This document shows, in pieces, positions 24,691-32,596 of a stretch of 33,380 nucleotides of DNA (positions within the stretch are counted from its first letter, which is position 1; every line of letters starts with the position of its first letter). The stretch is taken from assembly GCA_902810765.1 (NCBI GenBank), contig CADDYR010000010.1, positions 1 through 33,380 of the forward strand. Reading direction: 5' to 3'. Origin of the DNA: Chloroflexota bacterium (lineage in GTDB: Bacteria; Chloroflexota; Chloroflexia; Thermobaculales; Thermobaculaceae). The position numbers and the translations under genes are program-made. The notes beneath the pieces were generated by a model. It was not told where the DNA came from, searched no databases, and saw only the letters and a list, made by a program, of their open reading frames with translations.

Positions 24691-24993
24691 TTGGCGTCGC
24701 TGTTGGGGCTGCTGCTATTTCCCGTTACCGGTCCCGCGCACGGGCTCCGGTTCGTGCTGGAGCAGCTTCGCGAGGAGGCCGAGACGGCCCTGTACGACGA
24801 GGGGAGGATTCACTCGGAGCTGGCTCAGCTCAGCACGCTTCGCGACGCGGGGGAGCTGGACGACGAGGAGTATGCCGAGCAGGAAGAGGCCCTCCTGGCA
24901 CGCCTGAACGAGGCGCATGCCGTCCGCGAGTCGCTGTCGGCAGCCGAGGAGTATGACCCTTTGGAAGAGAGTGAGCAGGAGATGGACAGGTGA
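24691..24993 (+). CDS. gvpG: Gas vesicle protein GvpG
   Basis: A 100-residue GvpG. The start LLGLLLFPVTGPAHGLRFVL is the family hallmark, followed by EQLREEAETALYDEGRIHSE and a Glu-rich coiled coil. It is needed for vesicle assembly in organisms tested. TTG start three bases after gvpF, with GGAGG upstream inside gvpF; its stop overlaps the next start (GTGA). Confidence 0.9.
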   Translation: MASLLGLLLFPVTGPAHGLRFVLEQLREEAETALYDEGRIHSELAQLSTLRDAGELDDEEYAEQEEALLARLNEAHAVRESLSAAEEYDPLEESEQEMDR

Positions 24994-25862
24994 CGGACGC
25001 CGATCGCCACGCCCTGCCCGTATCGCACCCGAGCTCCCGCGCCCCTGCGGACACGAGCGAGGCGGGGTGGTACCTGTACGGCGTCACCACCCGTGCCGTC
25101 GCCGAGGCCGTCCCGCCCGCCTCACTGGAGTCATGGGGTGCGGGGCCGGGAGCGCGTCGTGGTGGCCCTCCCGAGTTTCTGGAGTGCGGCGAGCTGGTCG
25201 CCGTGGTCAGGCGGACTGCTACCGACGAGTTCCCCAAGGAGCCGGGAGAGGACGAGGCGCTGGCGGCGCTGGTGAGCGACCACAACTCGGTCGTGGCCGC
25301 AGTCCATAGGGAAGGACCGATCCTGCCCGCGAAGTTCGGGTTGGTGTATGCGGACAGGCGTGATCTCGAGATGGCTCTGGAGCAGATGGAGGACCTGCTC
25401 AGGGACAGGCTCCGGTGGTTGGAGGGGCGCGACGAGTGGGCTGTGCATGTGTACGCTGACCGCCCGGCCGTGCGCGAGAGCCTCGCCGCCACGGACCCTG
25501 ACCTCCGAAGGCTCGGGCAGCAGGTCTCGGCCGCGACGCCGGGCCGTGCCTATCTCCTTGAGCGGAGGCTCTCGGATCGGCTTGACTCGGCCACGCGACA
25601 ACTGCTGGACGAGCTCGCCCAGGCCGCCTACGACCATCTCTCCGAGATCGCGGTGGAGGGCCGGCTGAGCCCGTACCGTCAGGAGACGGAGGAGGCGGAG
25701 GAGATCCTCCGGGCCGCCTTCCTGGTCGACCGCGAGAGCTCGGATCGTTTCCTTCGGGAGCTCGGGACCTTTGCCGACGGCCACGAGCACGTCAGCTGCG
25801 AGTACAGCGGGCCCTGGCCCCCGTACAGCTTCGCACTCGTGAGGGAGGAGGACCTCTCGTGA
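24990..25862 (+). CDS. gvpL: Gas vesicle protein GvpF/GvpL family, copy 2
   Basis: A 290-residue family member with a 25-residue extra N-terminus before WYLYGVTT. Typical blocks are VVAAVHREGPILPAKFGLVY and the final YSGPWPPYSFALV. Linked by GTGA overlaps to gvpG upstream and to the small GvpA-family gene downstream, so it is translated in a fixed ratio with them. F versus L cannot be separated by sequence alone; the symbol is by position. Confidence 0.88.
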   Translation: MTDADRHALPVSHPSSRAPADTSEAGWYLYGVTTRAVAEAVPPASLESWGAGPGARRGGPPEFLECGELVAVVRRTATDEFPKEPGEDEALAALVSDHNSVVAAVHREGPILPAKFGLVYADRRDLEMALEQMEDLLRDRLRWLEGRDEWAVHVYADRPAVRESLAATDPDLRRLGQQVSAATPGRAYLLERRLSDRLDSATRQLLDELAQAAYDHLSEIAVEGRLSPYRQETEEAEEILRAAFLVDRESSDRFLRELGTFADGHEHVSCEYSGPWPPYSFALVREEDLS

Positions 25863-26080
25863 GGACGGCGACGGCAGAGACGACGGACGTGACGCTCCTG
25901 GACCTGTTGGACCGGGTCGTGGACCACGGGGTCGTCCTGGCGGGAGACATCACCATATCGGTCGCCGACGTAGACCTGATATACCTCGGGCTCCGCGCCG
26001 TGCTGACCTCGGTCGAGCGGGCGCGCGAGCTCGACCTGGTGGCGCTCCCGGGGAGCACCGAAGGTGCGCTCGATGCCTGA
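25859..26080 (+). CDS. gvpS: Small GvpA-family protein (GvpS/GvpJ-like)
   Basis: A 73-residue GvpA-superfamily protein: TLLDLLDRVVDHGVVLAGDI, then TISVADVDLIYLGLRAVLTS. The G-D-I/V substitution at the GvpA DAW position is typical of minor homologues GvpJ, GvpM or GvpS, which help initiate or shape the vesicle. Its position between gvpL and gvpF/L-gvpK suits GvpS of actinobacterial clusters. GTG start overlapping the previous stop. The exact symbol is uncertain. Confidence 0.75.
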   Translation: MRTATAETTDVTLLDLLDRVVDHGVVLAGDITISVADVDLIYLGLRAVLTSVERARELDLVALPGSTEGALDA

Positions 26081-26828
26081 GTATCGCTACGTGTACTCCA
26101 TAATGACTCGAGATGCGCCCTTGCTGGAAGGGCTCAAGGGCATAGGCGGTGGGCCTGTGGAGGCGATATGGTGCGGCGCCCTGGCAGCTGCCGTAAGCGC
26201 AGTGGCGCAGCCCGAGATACCTCCGAGCGCGGACAACGTGCTCCGCCACGAGGCAGTCGTGGAGGCGCTGCACCACGGAGGCCCCTCCGTTCCGGTGCGG
26301 TTCGGCACCGTGCTGCCTGACGCGGACGCCGTCAGGAGATCGGTCACGCTACGCCGCGAGCAGCTGATGGAAGATCTCGCGCGGGTGGGTGACAAGCAGG
26401 AGCTGGGCGTTACCGCGCTCTGGGCCGAGCGAGATGAGGGCGACGCTGGCCCGGAGGGCGCTGAGGAGCTGCAGGGACTTGCGTCCGGGACCCGCTACAT
26501 GCTCGCGAGGTTCCGAGAGCACAGGCGCGAGGCCGAGCTACGCGAGAGGGCGGCGGGCATACGGCGCGATATGGACCGCGCTCTCCTGCCGCACGCGCTC
26601 GACGTCAGGAGTCTGGTCCTGCCCTCGCCCGGTATAGCGGTGAGAGCGACCTATCTGATCGAGCCGGGCCGGATCGGGCGCTTCGAGCGAGCCTTCGAGG
26701 AGCTTCGGCTCGGATGCCCGGAGCTGCGCATGCTGCTGACCGGCCCCTGGCCGCCGTACAGCTTCGTGACTCCGTTCCGCGGGCCAGCGCGGGAGGCGGC
26801 TCGACCGGCGGTGTGCGGCTCCGGTTAG
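26073..26828 (+). CDS. Gas vesicle protein GvpF/GvpL family, copy 3
   Basis: A 251-residue GvpL_GvpF protein starting MPEYRYVYSIMTRDAP, with VRFGTVLPDADAVRRSV in the middle and TGPWPPYSFVTPF at the end. ATG 26073 has GAAGG nine bases upstream and overlaps the previous stop by eight bases. Its short N-terminal region and GTRYMLARFREHRREAE segment are diverged from the other two copies, so it is an old paralogue rather than a recent duplicate. Confidence 0.88.
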   Translation: MPEYRYVYSIMTRDAPLLEGLKGIGGGPVEAIWCGALAAAVSAVAQPEIPPSADNVLRHEAVVEALHHGGPSVPVRFGTVLPDADAVRRSVTLRREQLMEDLARVGDKQELGVTALWAERDEGDAGPEGAEELQGLASGTRYMLARFREHRREAELRERAAGIRRDMDRALLPHALDVRSLVLPSPGIAVRATYLIEPGRIGRFERAFEELRLGCPELRMLLTGPWPPYSFVTPFRGPAREAARPAVCGSG

Positions 26829-26855
26829 GAATGACAATGACAGAAGGGGGAGAAG

Positions 26856-27278
26856 ATGACGAACAAGGATAAGGACACGCGAGCAAACAAGGCCGATCAG
26901 GAGAACCAGAAGCAGGAGGAGCAGAGCGTCCAGCAGAGCGAGCAGGCCGGACAGCCGCAATCGCAGGCACAGCAGGGCCAGCAGCGCGATTCCGGCGAGG
27001 GTCCGAACGGCCAGGAGCGGCCGCTGTGGCCCGAGGCTATATTCGACGCCGGCGCCGCGACCCGTGTCGCGCTGTTGCGGCTTGCCCGGAACTGGCGAGC
27101 CGCCGGCTCGACCTACCAGGCGTTGCGAGCGTATGAGCGGGTCTTGATCCAGTATCAGGGCACCGGGGCGGCGAACGCCGCAGCGGAAGAGCTCATCACC
27201 ATGGCCGACGAACTGGAGAAGGAGGGAAGGTTCTACACGGCCCTGAACATCCTCACCAAGCTGGAGCAGCTCGCGTGA
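26856..27278 (+). CDS. TPR-like protein with Gln-rich N-terminus, gas vesicle cluster
   Basis: A 140-residue protein. Residues 1-60 are charged and Gln-rich (NQKQEEQSVQQSEQAGQPQS), like the heads of the three accessory proteins upstream. Residues 65-140 form paired helices, LLRLARNWRAAGSTYQALRA, then YERVLIQYQGTG, and DELEKEGRFYTALNILTKLE, consistent with about two TPR repeats. It is not GvpO or another Gvp family I know. ATG preceded by GAAGGGGGAG; its stop overlaps gvpK (GTGA), so a role in vesicle assembly is likely. Confidence 0.7.
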   Translation: MTNKDKDTRANKADQENQKQEEQSVQQSEQAGQPQSQAQQGQQRDSGEGPNGQERPLWPEAIFDAGAATRVALLRLARNWRAAGSTYQALRAYERVLIQYQGTGAANAAAEELITMADELEKEGRFYTALNILTKLEQLA

Positions 27279-27724
27279 CGACCGACGGACGGCGGGACAG
27301 GCGGTCTCGAGGTGCGCCGTCGCCGCTGGAGGATCGCGCCAGGGGAGACCTGAGCGCGCTGAGCGACTTCGCCAGGGAGCTCTCGCAGCTCGGATCGCAC
27401 CCCGCCGACAGGCCCCCGCTCGGTTCTATCGAGGGCGGAGGATCTTCAGCGGGAGGTCTCCCCGAGCGACTGAACGCTCGGGAGGACACGGTCGAGCAGG
27501 ACCTGGCGAGGCTCGTGCTGTCCTTGATCGAGCTCGTCCGAAGGCTGCTCGAGAAGCAGGCGATGCGGAGGATGGAGTCCGGGACGCTCAGCGACGACGA
27601 GATCGAGCGGCTGGGTGAGACCTTCCTGAAGCTCGACGCGAGGATGGAAGAGCTCAAGGCCGCGTTCGGCCTCGATGGCGACGACCTCAACCTGAACCTC
27701 GGGCCGCTGGGGGATTTGATGTAG
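27275..27724 (+). CDS. gvpK: Gas vesicle protein GvpK
   Basis: A 149-residue GvpK. The family core is at residues 65-145: VEQDLARLVLSLIELVRRLL, EKQAMRRMESGTLSDDEIER and LGETFLKLDARMEELKAAFG, ending in DLNLNLGPLGDLM. The N-terminal 60 residues are variable and Ser/Gly-rich. GvpK is required for vesicle formation where tested. It is coupled to the TPR-like gene by a GTGA overlap. Confidence 0.93.
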   Translation: MTTDGRRDRRSRGAPSPLEDRARGDLSALSDFARELSQLGSHPADRPPLGSIEGGGSSAGGLPERLNAREDTVEQDLARLVLSLIELVRRLLEKQAMRRMESGTLSDDEIERLGETFLKLDARMEELKAAFGLDGDDLNLNLGPLGDLM

Positions 27725-27756
27725 ACGTCCCGGCTGCCGGGTTCGAAGGGACAATC

Positions 27757-28224
27757 ATGGATATCGAGAGGAGAGATATGAGCGAAGCCGGGGACCGGCA
27801 GATCGCGAGGGCTCCCGAGCGATCCCCGCTATATGGCCGGCGCGTGGCGAGCGCTACCCAGCCCACGAACCTGGCGGACTTGCTCGAGAGGGTGCTGGAC
27901 AAGGGGATCGTCATCGCGGGCGACATCACCCTCTCCTTGGGCACGGTCGATATCCTGACCCTCAAGATACGCCTCCTGATAGCCTCGGTGGACAAGGCTC
28001 AGGAGATCGGGATCAACTGGTGGCAGTCCGACCCGTCGCTCTCGTCGCGTGCCAGGCAGCTGCAAGCCGAGCGCGACGAGCTGAGGGAGCGCGTGGAGAG
28101 CCTCGAGGCCCGGCAGAGGGACGAGCTGGCGGAGCGCATCGAGAGCCTCGAGGCCAGGCTCGCGTCCGGGGATCAGGAGCAGGAGGCCAAGGAGGAGCCG
28201 AAGAGCCGCCGCAGGCGAAGGTGA
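27757..28224 (+). CDS. gvpJ: Gas vesicle protein GvpJ with repeated coiled-coil tail
   Basis: A 155-residue GvpA-superfamily protein. Its core at about 38-90, TNLADLLERVLDKGIVIAGD and then ITLSLGTVDILTLKIRLLIA, is typical GvpJ. The tail contains two 15-residue units, DELRERVESLEARQR and DELAERIESLEARLA, and ends in SRRRRR. The start may instead be ATG 27778, which has AGAGGAGAG just upstream. Last gene of the cluster. Confidence 0.88.
   Translation: MDIERRDMSEAGDRQIARAPERSPLYGRRVASATQPTNLADLLERVLDKGIVIAGDITLSLGTVDILTLKIRLLIASVDKAQEIGINWWQSDPSLSSRARQLQAERDELRERVESLEARQRDELAERIESLEARLASGDQEQEAKEEPKSRRRRR
28075..28164 (+). repeat. Two tandem 45-bp repeats in gvpJ
   Basis: Units at 28075-28119 and 28120-28164 encode 15-residue coiled-coil units. 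The same unit length occurs in the Gln-rich gene at 22877. Confidence 0.7.
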
Positions 28225-28232
28225 GGTGTGCA

Positions 28233-28256
28233 CCGACGCGCTCGTTTGACACGCCC
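28233..28256 (+). repeat. 24-bp direct repeat, right copy
   Basis: It differs from 20440-20463 at one base (CTCGTTTGACA here, CTCGTTCGACA there). It contains the -35 of the promoter at 28246-28275. It begins nine bases after the gvpJ stop. Confidence 0.65.
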
Positions 28257-28275
28257 GATCGGGCGCGGATATAGT
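28246..28275 (+). promoter_or_regulatory. Promoter of the aminotransferase gene
   Basis: TTGACA (28246-28251) and TATAGT (28270-28275) are 18 bases apart. The predicted start near 28282 leaves a 20-nt leader with GGGAGGT placed eight bases before GTG 28302, and excludes the earlier TTG at 28275 as start codon. Confidence 0.7.
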
Positions 28276-28301
28276 TGGCCGAGCGAGGGAGGTGCGAGGA
28301 A

Positions 28302-29489
28302 GTGGCGAGCATCCAGAGGGTCGGGGCGGCCAGGTTTCTGAACGACAGGGTCCGCCGCATCCCGCCCTCCGGCATCCGCCGCTTCTTCGACATGATCTCG
28401 GGGCTCGAGGGCGTGATCTCCCTCGGCGTCGGAGAGCCCGACTTCTCGACTCCCGAGCCGCTGCGCCGGGCCGGGATAGAGGACATCCGGGCCGGGCACA
28501 CTTCCTACACCTCCAACTACGGCACGCCCGAGCTGAGAAAGGCCCTCTCCGAGCACCTCGAGCGGCTGTACGGCGTGAGCTACGATCCCCACTCGGAGAT
28601 CCTCATCACCGTCGGCGTGTCGGAGGCTCTCGATATAACCTGCCGCTCGGTGCTGGGGCCCGGAGACGAGCTGATCGTCCCCGACCCCTCCTACGTCGCT
28701 TACGTGCCCGCCGTGGTGCTCGCAGACGCCACGCCCGTGCTCGTGCCCACGAGCGTCGCGACCGGCTTCGCGGTGACCGCGGCCGATATCGAGGCCCGCG
28801 TGAGCCCCTCGACGAAGGCGATCCTGCTCGGCTACCCGAACAACCCCACGGGCGCGGTGCTCGAGCGGAACGAGCTCGAGCGCATCGCGGCCGTCGCCGA
28901 GAGGCACGACCTGCTCGTGATCTCGGACGAGATCTACGACCGCCTCACCTACGGCATCCGGCACACCTGCTTCGCCTCGCTGCCCGGCATGCGCGAGCGC
29001 ACGGTGCTCCTGGGCGGCTTCTCGAAGGACTACGCGATGACCGGCTGGAGGGTCGGCTATGCCTGCGCGCCCGCCGAGCTGATCGAGGCGATGATGAAGG
29101 TGCACCAGTACACGATCATGTGTGCGCCGACCGCAGCCCAGGCGGTCGCGCTCGAGGCTCTGAGGTCGGGCGAGGAGTACGTCGAGGCGATGCGGGCGGA
29201 GTACGACCGCCGGCGCAGGGTGATGGTCGGAGGCCTCGACTCGATCGGGCTGCCCACCTTCGAGCCCCGCGGCGCGTTCTACGTGTTCTCGGACGTGCGG
29301 CCGACCGGGCTCAGCTCCGAGGAGTTCGTCGAGGAGCTCCTCAGGGAGGAGAAGGTCGTCGCGGTGCCGGGGGACGTGTTTGGGCCGTCGGGAGAGGGCT
29401 ACTCGCGGATGTGCTACGCGACCTCGATGGAGAACGTCGAGGCGGCGCTCGAGCGCATCGGCCGGTTCGTGCGCAGGCGCATCGGCTAG
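28302..29489 (+). CDS. PLP-dependent class I/II aminotransferase
   Basis: A 395-residue fold-type I aminotransferase, AspC/alanine- or aromatic-transaminase-like. Motifs are YTSNYGTPELRKALSEHLE, the Asn in YPNNPTGAVL, the Asp/Tyr in VISDEIYDRLTYG, and the PLP lysine in GGFSKDYAMTGWRVGYA (Lys242). The conserved arginine near the end lies in YSRMCYATSMEN. The GTG start was chosen from the promoter and Shine-Dalgarno position. The amino acid handled cannot be told. It lies outside the gas vesicle cluster but shares the flanking repeat. Confidence 0.92.
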   Translation: MASIQRVGAARFLNDRVRRIPPSGIRRFFDMISGLEGVISLGVGEPDFSTPEPLRRAGIEDIRAGHTSYTSNYGTPELRKALSEHLERLYGVSYDPHSEILITVGVSEALDITCRSVLGPGDELIVPDPSYVAYVPAVVLADATPVLVPTSVATGFAVTAADIEARVSPSTKAILLGYPNNPTGAVLERNELERIAAVAERHDLLVISDEIYDRLTYGIRHTCFASLPGMRERTVLLGGFSKDYAMTGWRVGYACAPAELIEAMMKVHQYTIMCAPTAAQAVALEALRSGEEYVEAMRAEYDRRRRVMVGGLDSIGLPTFEPRGAFYVFSDVRPTGLSSEEFVEELLREEKVVAVPGDVFGPSGEGYSRMCYATSMENVEAALERIGRFVRRRIG

Positions 29490-29495
29490 CCGTCC

Positions 29496-30401
29496 CTACC
29501 TCCGCGCCGACGTGCGGGACCTGTGCACCTTCTCGATGCGGGCCTGCTGCCTTCGGAGCTTCCGCTCCGAGCCCTCGACCCTCGCCCTCGCGGCAGGGCC
29601 CGCGTGCGCGCTGAACGACTCGAAGATCTCCAGCCACTCGGGGAAGGACACCTCCGAGGGCCGGCGCCCCAGGGCGATCCCGAGCCGTTGCTGGATCACG
29701 CGCAGCTGCCGGGTCGTGAACAGCGGCCTGAGGGCGTCGCCGAGCGAGGGCTTCCACGCCGTGAACGCGTACACCACGAAGTCGCGGTACGGCTGCGCTC
29801 GATCCTCTCGGATGAGGGGCTCGGAGCGCCTTGCGAACCGCGCGAGCACGACGTCCACCGCGGGCACGGGCCAGAAGTCGGTACGGCGGAAGCGATGGAC
29901 GATCGAGACCTCGAACCAGGGCGCGAGGAGGAGCGCGGCGAGCGTCTGCGAGGGCTCGCCCGCGAACTTCTCCGCCGCCTCGCGCTGGAGCACGAGCCAC
30001 GCGGCCTCGGGCGGCGCGCGGCTCGAGGTGAGCTTCGAGACGATCTGGGAGGTGGCGCGAAACGGCACGTTCGCGAAGACCTTGTAGGGCGCCTGGGGGA
30101 GCCGGTACTCGAGGAAGTCGGCCTCCTGAACCGTCACGCTGGGGAGGTCCCGGAACCTGCGGGCAAGCCTCTCGGCGAGCTCGGGGTCCTTCTCGACCGC
30201 GATCACCTCGCGGCAGCGCTCGGCGAGCTCCCGCGTGATGATCCCCTCTCCGGGGCCGATCTCCACGACGAGGTCGTCCGGACCCAGGCTGGTGAGCCCG
30301 ACCAGCTCGCGCACGAGTCCGCGGCTGCGCAGAAAGTTCTGGGAGTACGCGACGCTGGGCCTCTGCTCCTTCGGTCTGTCGTTCCTGTACTGGCTCACCA
30401 C
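29496..30401 (-). CDS. Erm-like 23S rRNA adenine N6-methyltransferase
   Basis: A 301-residue member of the KsgA/Erm family. It starts with SVAYSQNFLRSRGLVRELV, has SAM motif I VVEIGPGEGII (residues 46-56), the acidic motif VIAVEKDPELAERL, and the catalytic NVPF at 111-114 (VFANVPFRATSQI). KsgA has NLPYN here, while Erm enzymes have N(I/V)P(F/Y) without the second Asn, so Erm is favoured. The Erm-like C-terminus and an Arg-rich tail add support. If so, it would dimethylate A2058 of 23S rRNA and give macrolide resistance; this is family knowledge. GTG start; no leader-peptide attenuator is obvious. Confidence 0.8.
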   Translation of the reverse strand: MVSQYRNDRPKEQRPSVAYSQNFLRSRGLVRELVGLTSLGPDDLVVEIGPGEGIITRELAERCREVIAVEKDPELAERLARRFRDLPSVTVQEADFLEYRLPQAPYKVFANVPFRATSQIVSKLTSSRAPPEAAWLVLQREAAEKFAGEPSQTLAALLLAPWFEVSIVHRFRRTDFWPVPAVDVVLARFARRSEPLIREDRAQPYRDFVVYAFTAWKPSLGDALRPLFTTRQLRVIQQRLGIALGRRPSEVSFPEWLEIFESFSAHAGPAARARVEGSERKLRRQQARIEKVHRSRTSARR

Positions 30402-30440
30402 AGCGCTCCATCCCGCCTTACGCCCAACTCAGCCGATCCA

Positions 30441-30446
30441 AGTATA
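30441..30446 (-). promoter_or_regulatory. Possible -10 element of the Erm-like gene
   Basis: TATACT on the minus strand (context CGGTATACTTGGATCGG) lies 40 bases before the GTG. The leader would be about 33 nt. No good -35 is seen. Confidence 0.4.
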
Positions 30447-30550
30447 CCGATTCGGCGTCCACGGTCTCGGCCTAAAGCGCCGCAGCGATTATTGTAAGCC
30501 GCGAGGCTGCGGCGGGCCACCTGCATTGCCTCAGTTCGAGTCCTGCCGAC

Positions 30551-32596
30551 CTACTCGCGCAGGTGATACGGGACGTCGGTCACCACGGTGTTGGGCCGGA
30601 ACAGAAGCGCCGCCTTCAGGCGAAGTGCGGTCTGGTTGTGCAGCAGCCCCTCCCACCAGTGCCTGGGCACGAACTCGGGCAGGACCACGGTGACCATCGC
30701 GTCGGGGTCCTTCTCGCGCACCGCGTCCACGTACGCGAGTATGGGACCGACGACGAAGCGGTAGGGCGAGTCTATGATCACGAGGTCGCCCAGGTGCTGG
30801 TACCTCCCCTCCCACTCCTTCCTGAAGGACACCCCTTCCTCGGGCGTCTCGGCGACGTGCAGCGCCGTGACGTTCGGGCTCAGCGACCGGGCGTAGGTCA
30901 GGCTCCGCACCGCGGCGCGGTTCAGCGCTGCGACCGGCACCACGATCCTGTGCCTGATCTCGCCCGGTTCGGGGACTCGCTCCACCCTCAGCTCCTCGGT
31001 CGCCCTCGTGTAGTGCTTACGGATGGCGAGCATCACTGCTATCACGAGGGGCACCAGCACGAGCACCATCCAGGAACCCGCGCGCACGTTCAGCCCCGCG
31101 ATGGAGAACAAGCTCTCGCCACTCTGGAACTTGGTGACGGCGACTATCACCGCGACCACTCCCGTTACCGTCGCCCCGACCCCGTTGATCGCGGCCTTCC
31201 AGCGCCATCCGCTCCCCCTGTTCCGCTTCCAGTGCGCTACCATCCCGGTCTGGGACAGGGTGAACGCGAAGAACACTCCGATCGTGTACAGGGGGATCAG
31301 CGCGTTGACGCTGCCTCCGAACAGGATCAGCAGGACGGACGCGACCGCGGCGAGCGTGACGATCCCCGCCGAGAAGGCCAGCCTGTCACCGCGGTGAGAG
31401 AACTGGTGGGGCATGAAGCCGTCGCGCGCAAGGAAGTAGCTCAGGCGCGGGAAGTCCGAGAAGGCGGTGTTCGCCGCGAGCGTCAGCACGAGCGCGGTCG
31501 CGAACTGGACCAGCACGAAGTACCAACCCGTGCCCACGAGCGCTCGTGCTACCAGGCTGGGCACGGTCTGCTGCTCGCTGGGGTCGGGCACGACGCCCAG
31601 ATGGCCCGAGAGGAAGCTCACCCCCAGGAAGAGCACAGCGAAGGTCGAGGCCATCCAGACCAGCGTTATACGCGCGTTCTTCCACTCCGGGGGCTTGAAC
31701 GCGGGCACACCGTCCGATATCGCCTCCGTGCCCGTCAGGCCGACCGCTCCGGAGGCGAACGCGCGCAGGATGAGGAACAAGCCTATCGCCCCGCCGCCCT
31801 GCTCGCTCCAGTGAGCCGTCCAGGCTGGGGGAGGCGAGTAGTGGGGAAGCGTGCCGGTCAGCGCCCGCAGCGCTCCATAGGCCAGCAAGCCGAACATGCT
31901 CAGCACGTACACATAAGTAGGTATCGCGAAGATCGTGCCCGATTCCCGAACCCCGCGCAGGTTACCGATCGTCATCAGGGCTATGAGGGCCACCGAGACC
32001 AGCACGCGATGATCGTAGAAGAACGGCTCCCACGATCCCAGGGCCGCCACCCCCGAGGCGATCGACACGGACACAGTGAGGATGTAGTCCGTGAGGAGCG
32101 AGGCGGCCGCGATCAGCCCCGGCCTGCGGCCCAGCTCACCCGACGCCACCAGGTATGCGCTCGCGCCCTTCGGGTACGCGCGTATGGTCTGCTGGTAGGA
32201 GATCACCACCACGGCGAGCATGAGGATCACGGCGAGGGTGAGCGGAAGGGTGAGTGCCAGCGCCCCCGCACCCGCCAGCACGAGCACCCTCATGATCTCC
32301 TCCGTAGCGTACGCGGACGAGGAGATGTTGTCCGAGCCGAAGATGGCGAGCGCCTTGAGCTTGGTCAGCCGCTCGTGGATCTCCTGGGCTGTGGCGATCG
32401 GGGGGCCGATCAAGAGGTATCTGAGCTTCCCCATCGCCGATCTGGGCTCGGCGGCGCGGGACGTCACCGAGAGGTGCCCGGGCCCCAGCCTCTCGAGGTG
32501 CACGTTCGGGACGACCCTCGCGTACCTGTCGCCCGGGTGGCGCCCCTGCCTCAGCTCGCGTCTCTCCAGATCTGTATCGCTACTTGGCTGCATCAC
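30551..32596 (-). CDS. KimA-like APC-superfamily K+/amino-acid permease
   Basis: A 681-residue permease with 12 predicted helices between about 75 and 520. The first unwound helix is IFGSDNISSSAYATEEIM, where KimA/YdaO-type transporters carry SSVAY-like sequence. A cytoplasmic domain follows from 540, HRIVVPVAALNRAAVRSLTY, with a USP-like alternating fold, and ends RPNTVVTDVPYHLRE. This domain plan matches Bacillus KimA, a high-affinity potassium importer, so potassium is likely but amino acids remain possible. ATG overlaps the stop of the upstream gene (ATGA). Confidence 0.85.
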   Translation of the reverse strand: MMQPSSDTDLERRELRQGRHPGDRYARVVPNVHLERLGPGHLSVTSRAAEPRSAMGKLRYLLIGPPIATAQEIHERLTKLKALAIFGSDNISSSAYATEEIMRVLVLAGAGALALTLPLTLAVILMLAVVVISYQQTIRAYPKGASAYLVASGELGRRPGLIAAASLLTDYILTVSVSIASGVAALGSWEPFFYDHRVLVSVALIALMTIGNLRGVRESGTIFAIPTYVYVLSMFGLLAYGALRALTGTLPHYSPPPAWTAHWSEQGGGAIGLFLILRAFASGAVGLTGTEAISDGVPAFKPPEWKNARITLVWMASTFAVLFLGVSFLSGHLGVVPDPSEQQTVPSLVARALVGTGWYFVLVQFATALVLTLAANTAFSDFPRLSYFLARDGFMPHQFSHRGDRLAFSAGIVTLAAVASVLLILFGGSVNALIPLYTIGVFFAFTLSQTGMVAHWKRNRGSGWRWKAAINGVGATVTGVVAVIVAVTKFQSGESLFSIAGLNVRAGSWMVLVLVPLVIAVMLAIRKHYTRATEELRVERVPEPGEIRHRIVVPVAALNRAAVRSLTYARSLSPNVTALHVAETPEEGVSFRKEWEGRYQHLGDLVIIDSPYRFVVGPILAYVDAVREKDPDAMVTVVLPEFVPRHWWEGLLHNQTALRLKAALLFRPNTVVTDVPYHLRE

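Noticed and set aside
28275-28301. TTG start for the aminotransferase at 28275
   Set aside because: It overlaps the -10 hexamer, so it would lie upstream of the transcript start.
29496-30401. Calling the methyltransferase KsgA
   Set aside because: The catalytic motif is NVPF rather than NLPYN, and the tail is Erm-like.
30528-30552. tRNA-like T-loop (GTTCGAGTCC) near the permease stop
   Set aside because: The bases around it do not pair as a T-stem, and no acceptor or anticodon arm can be drawn.
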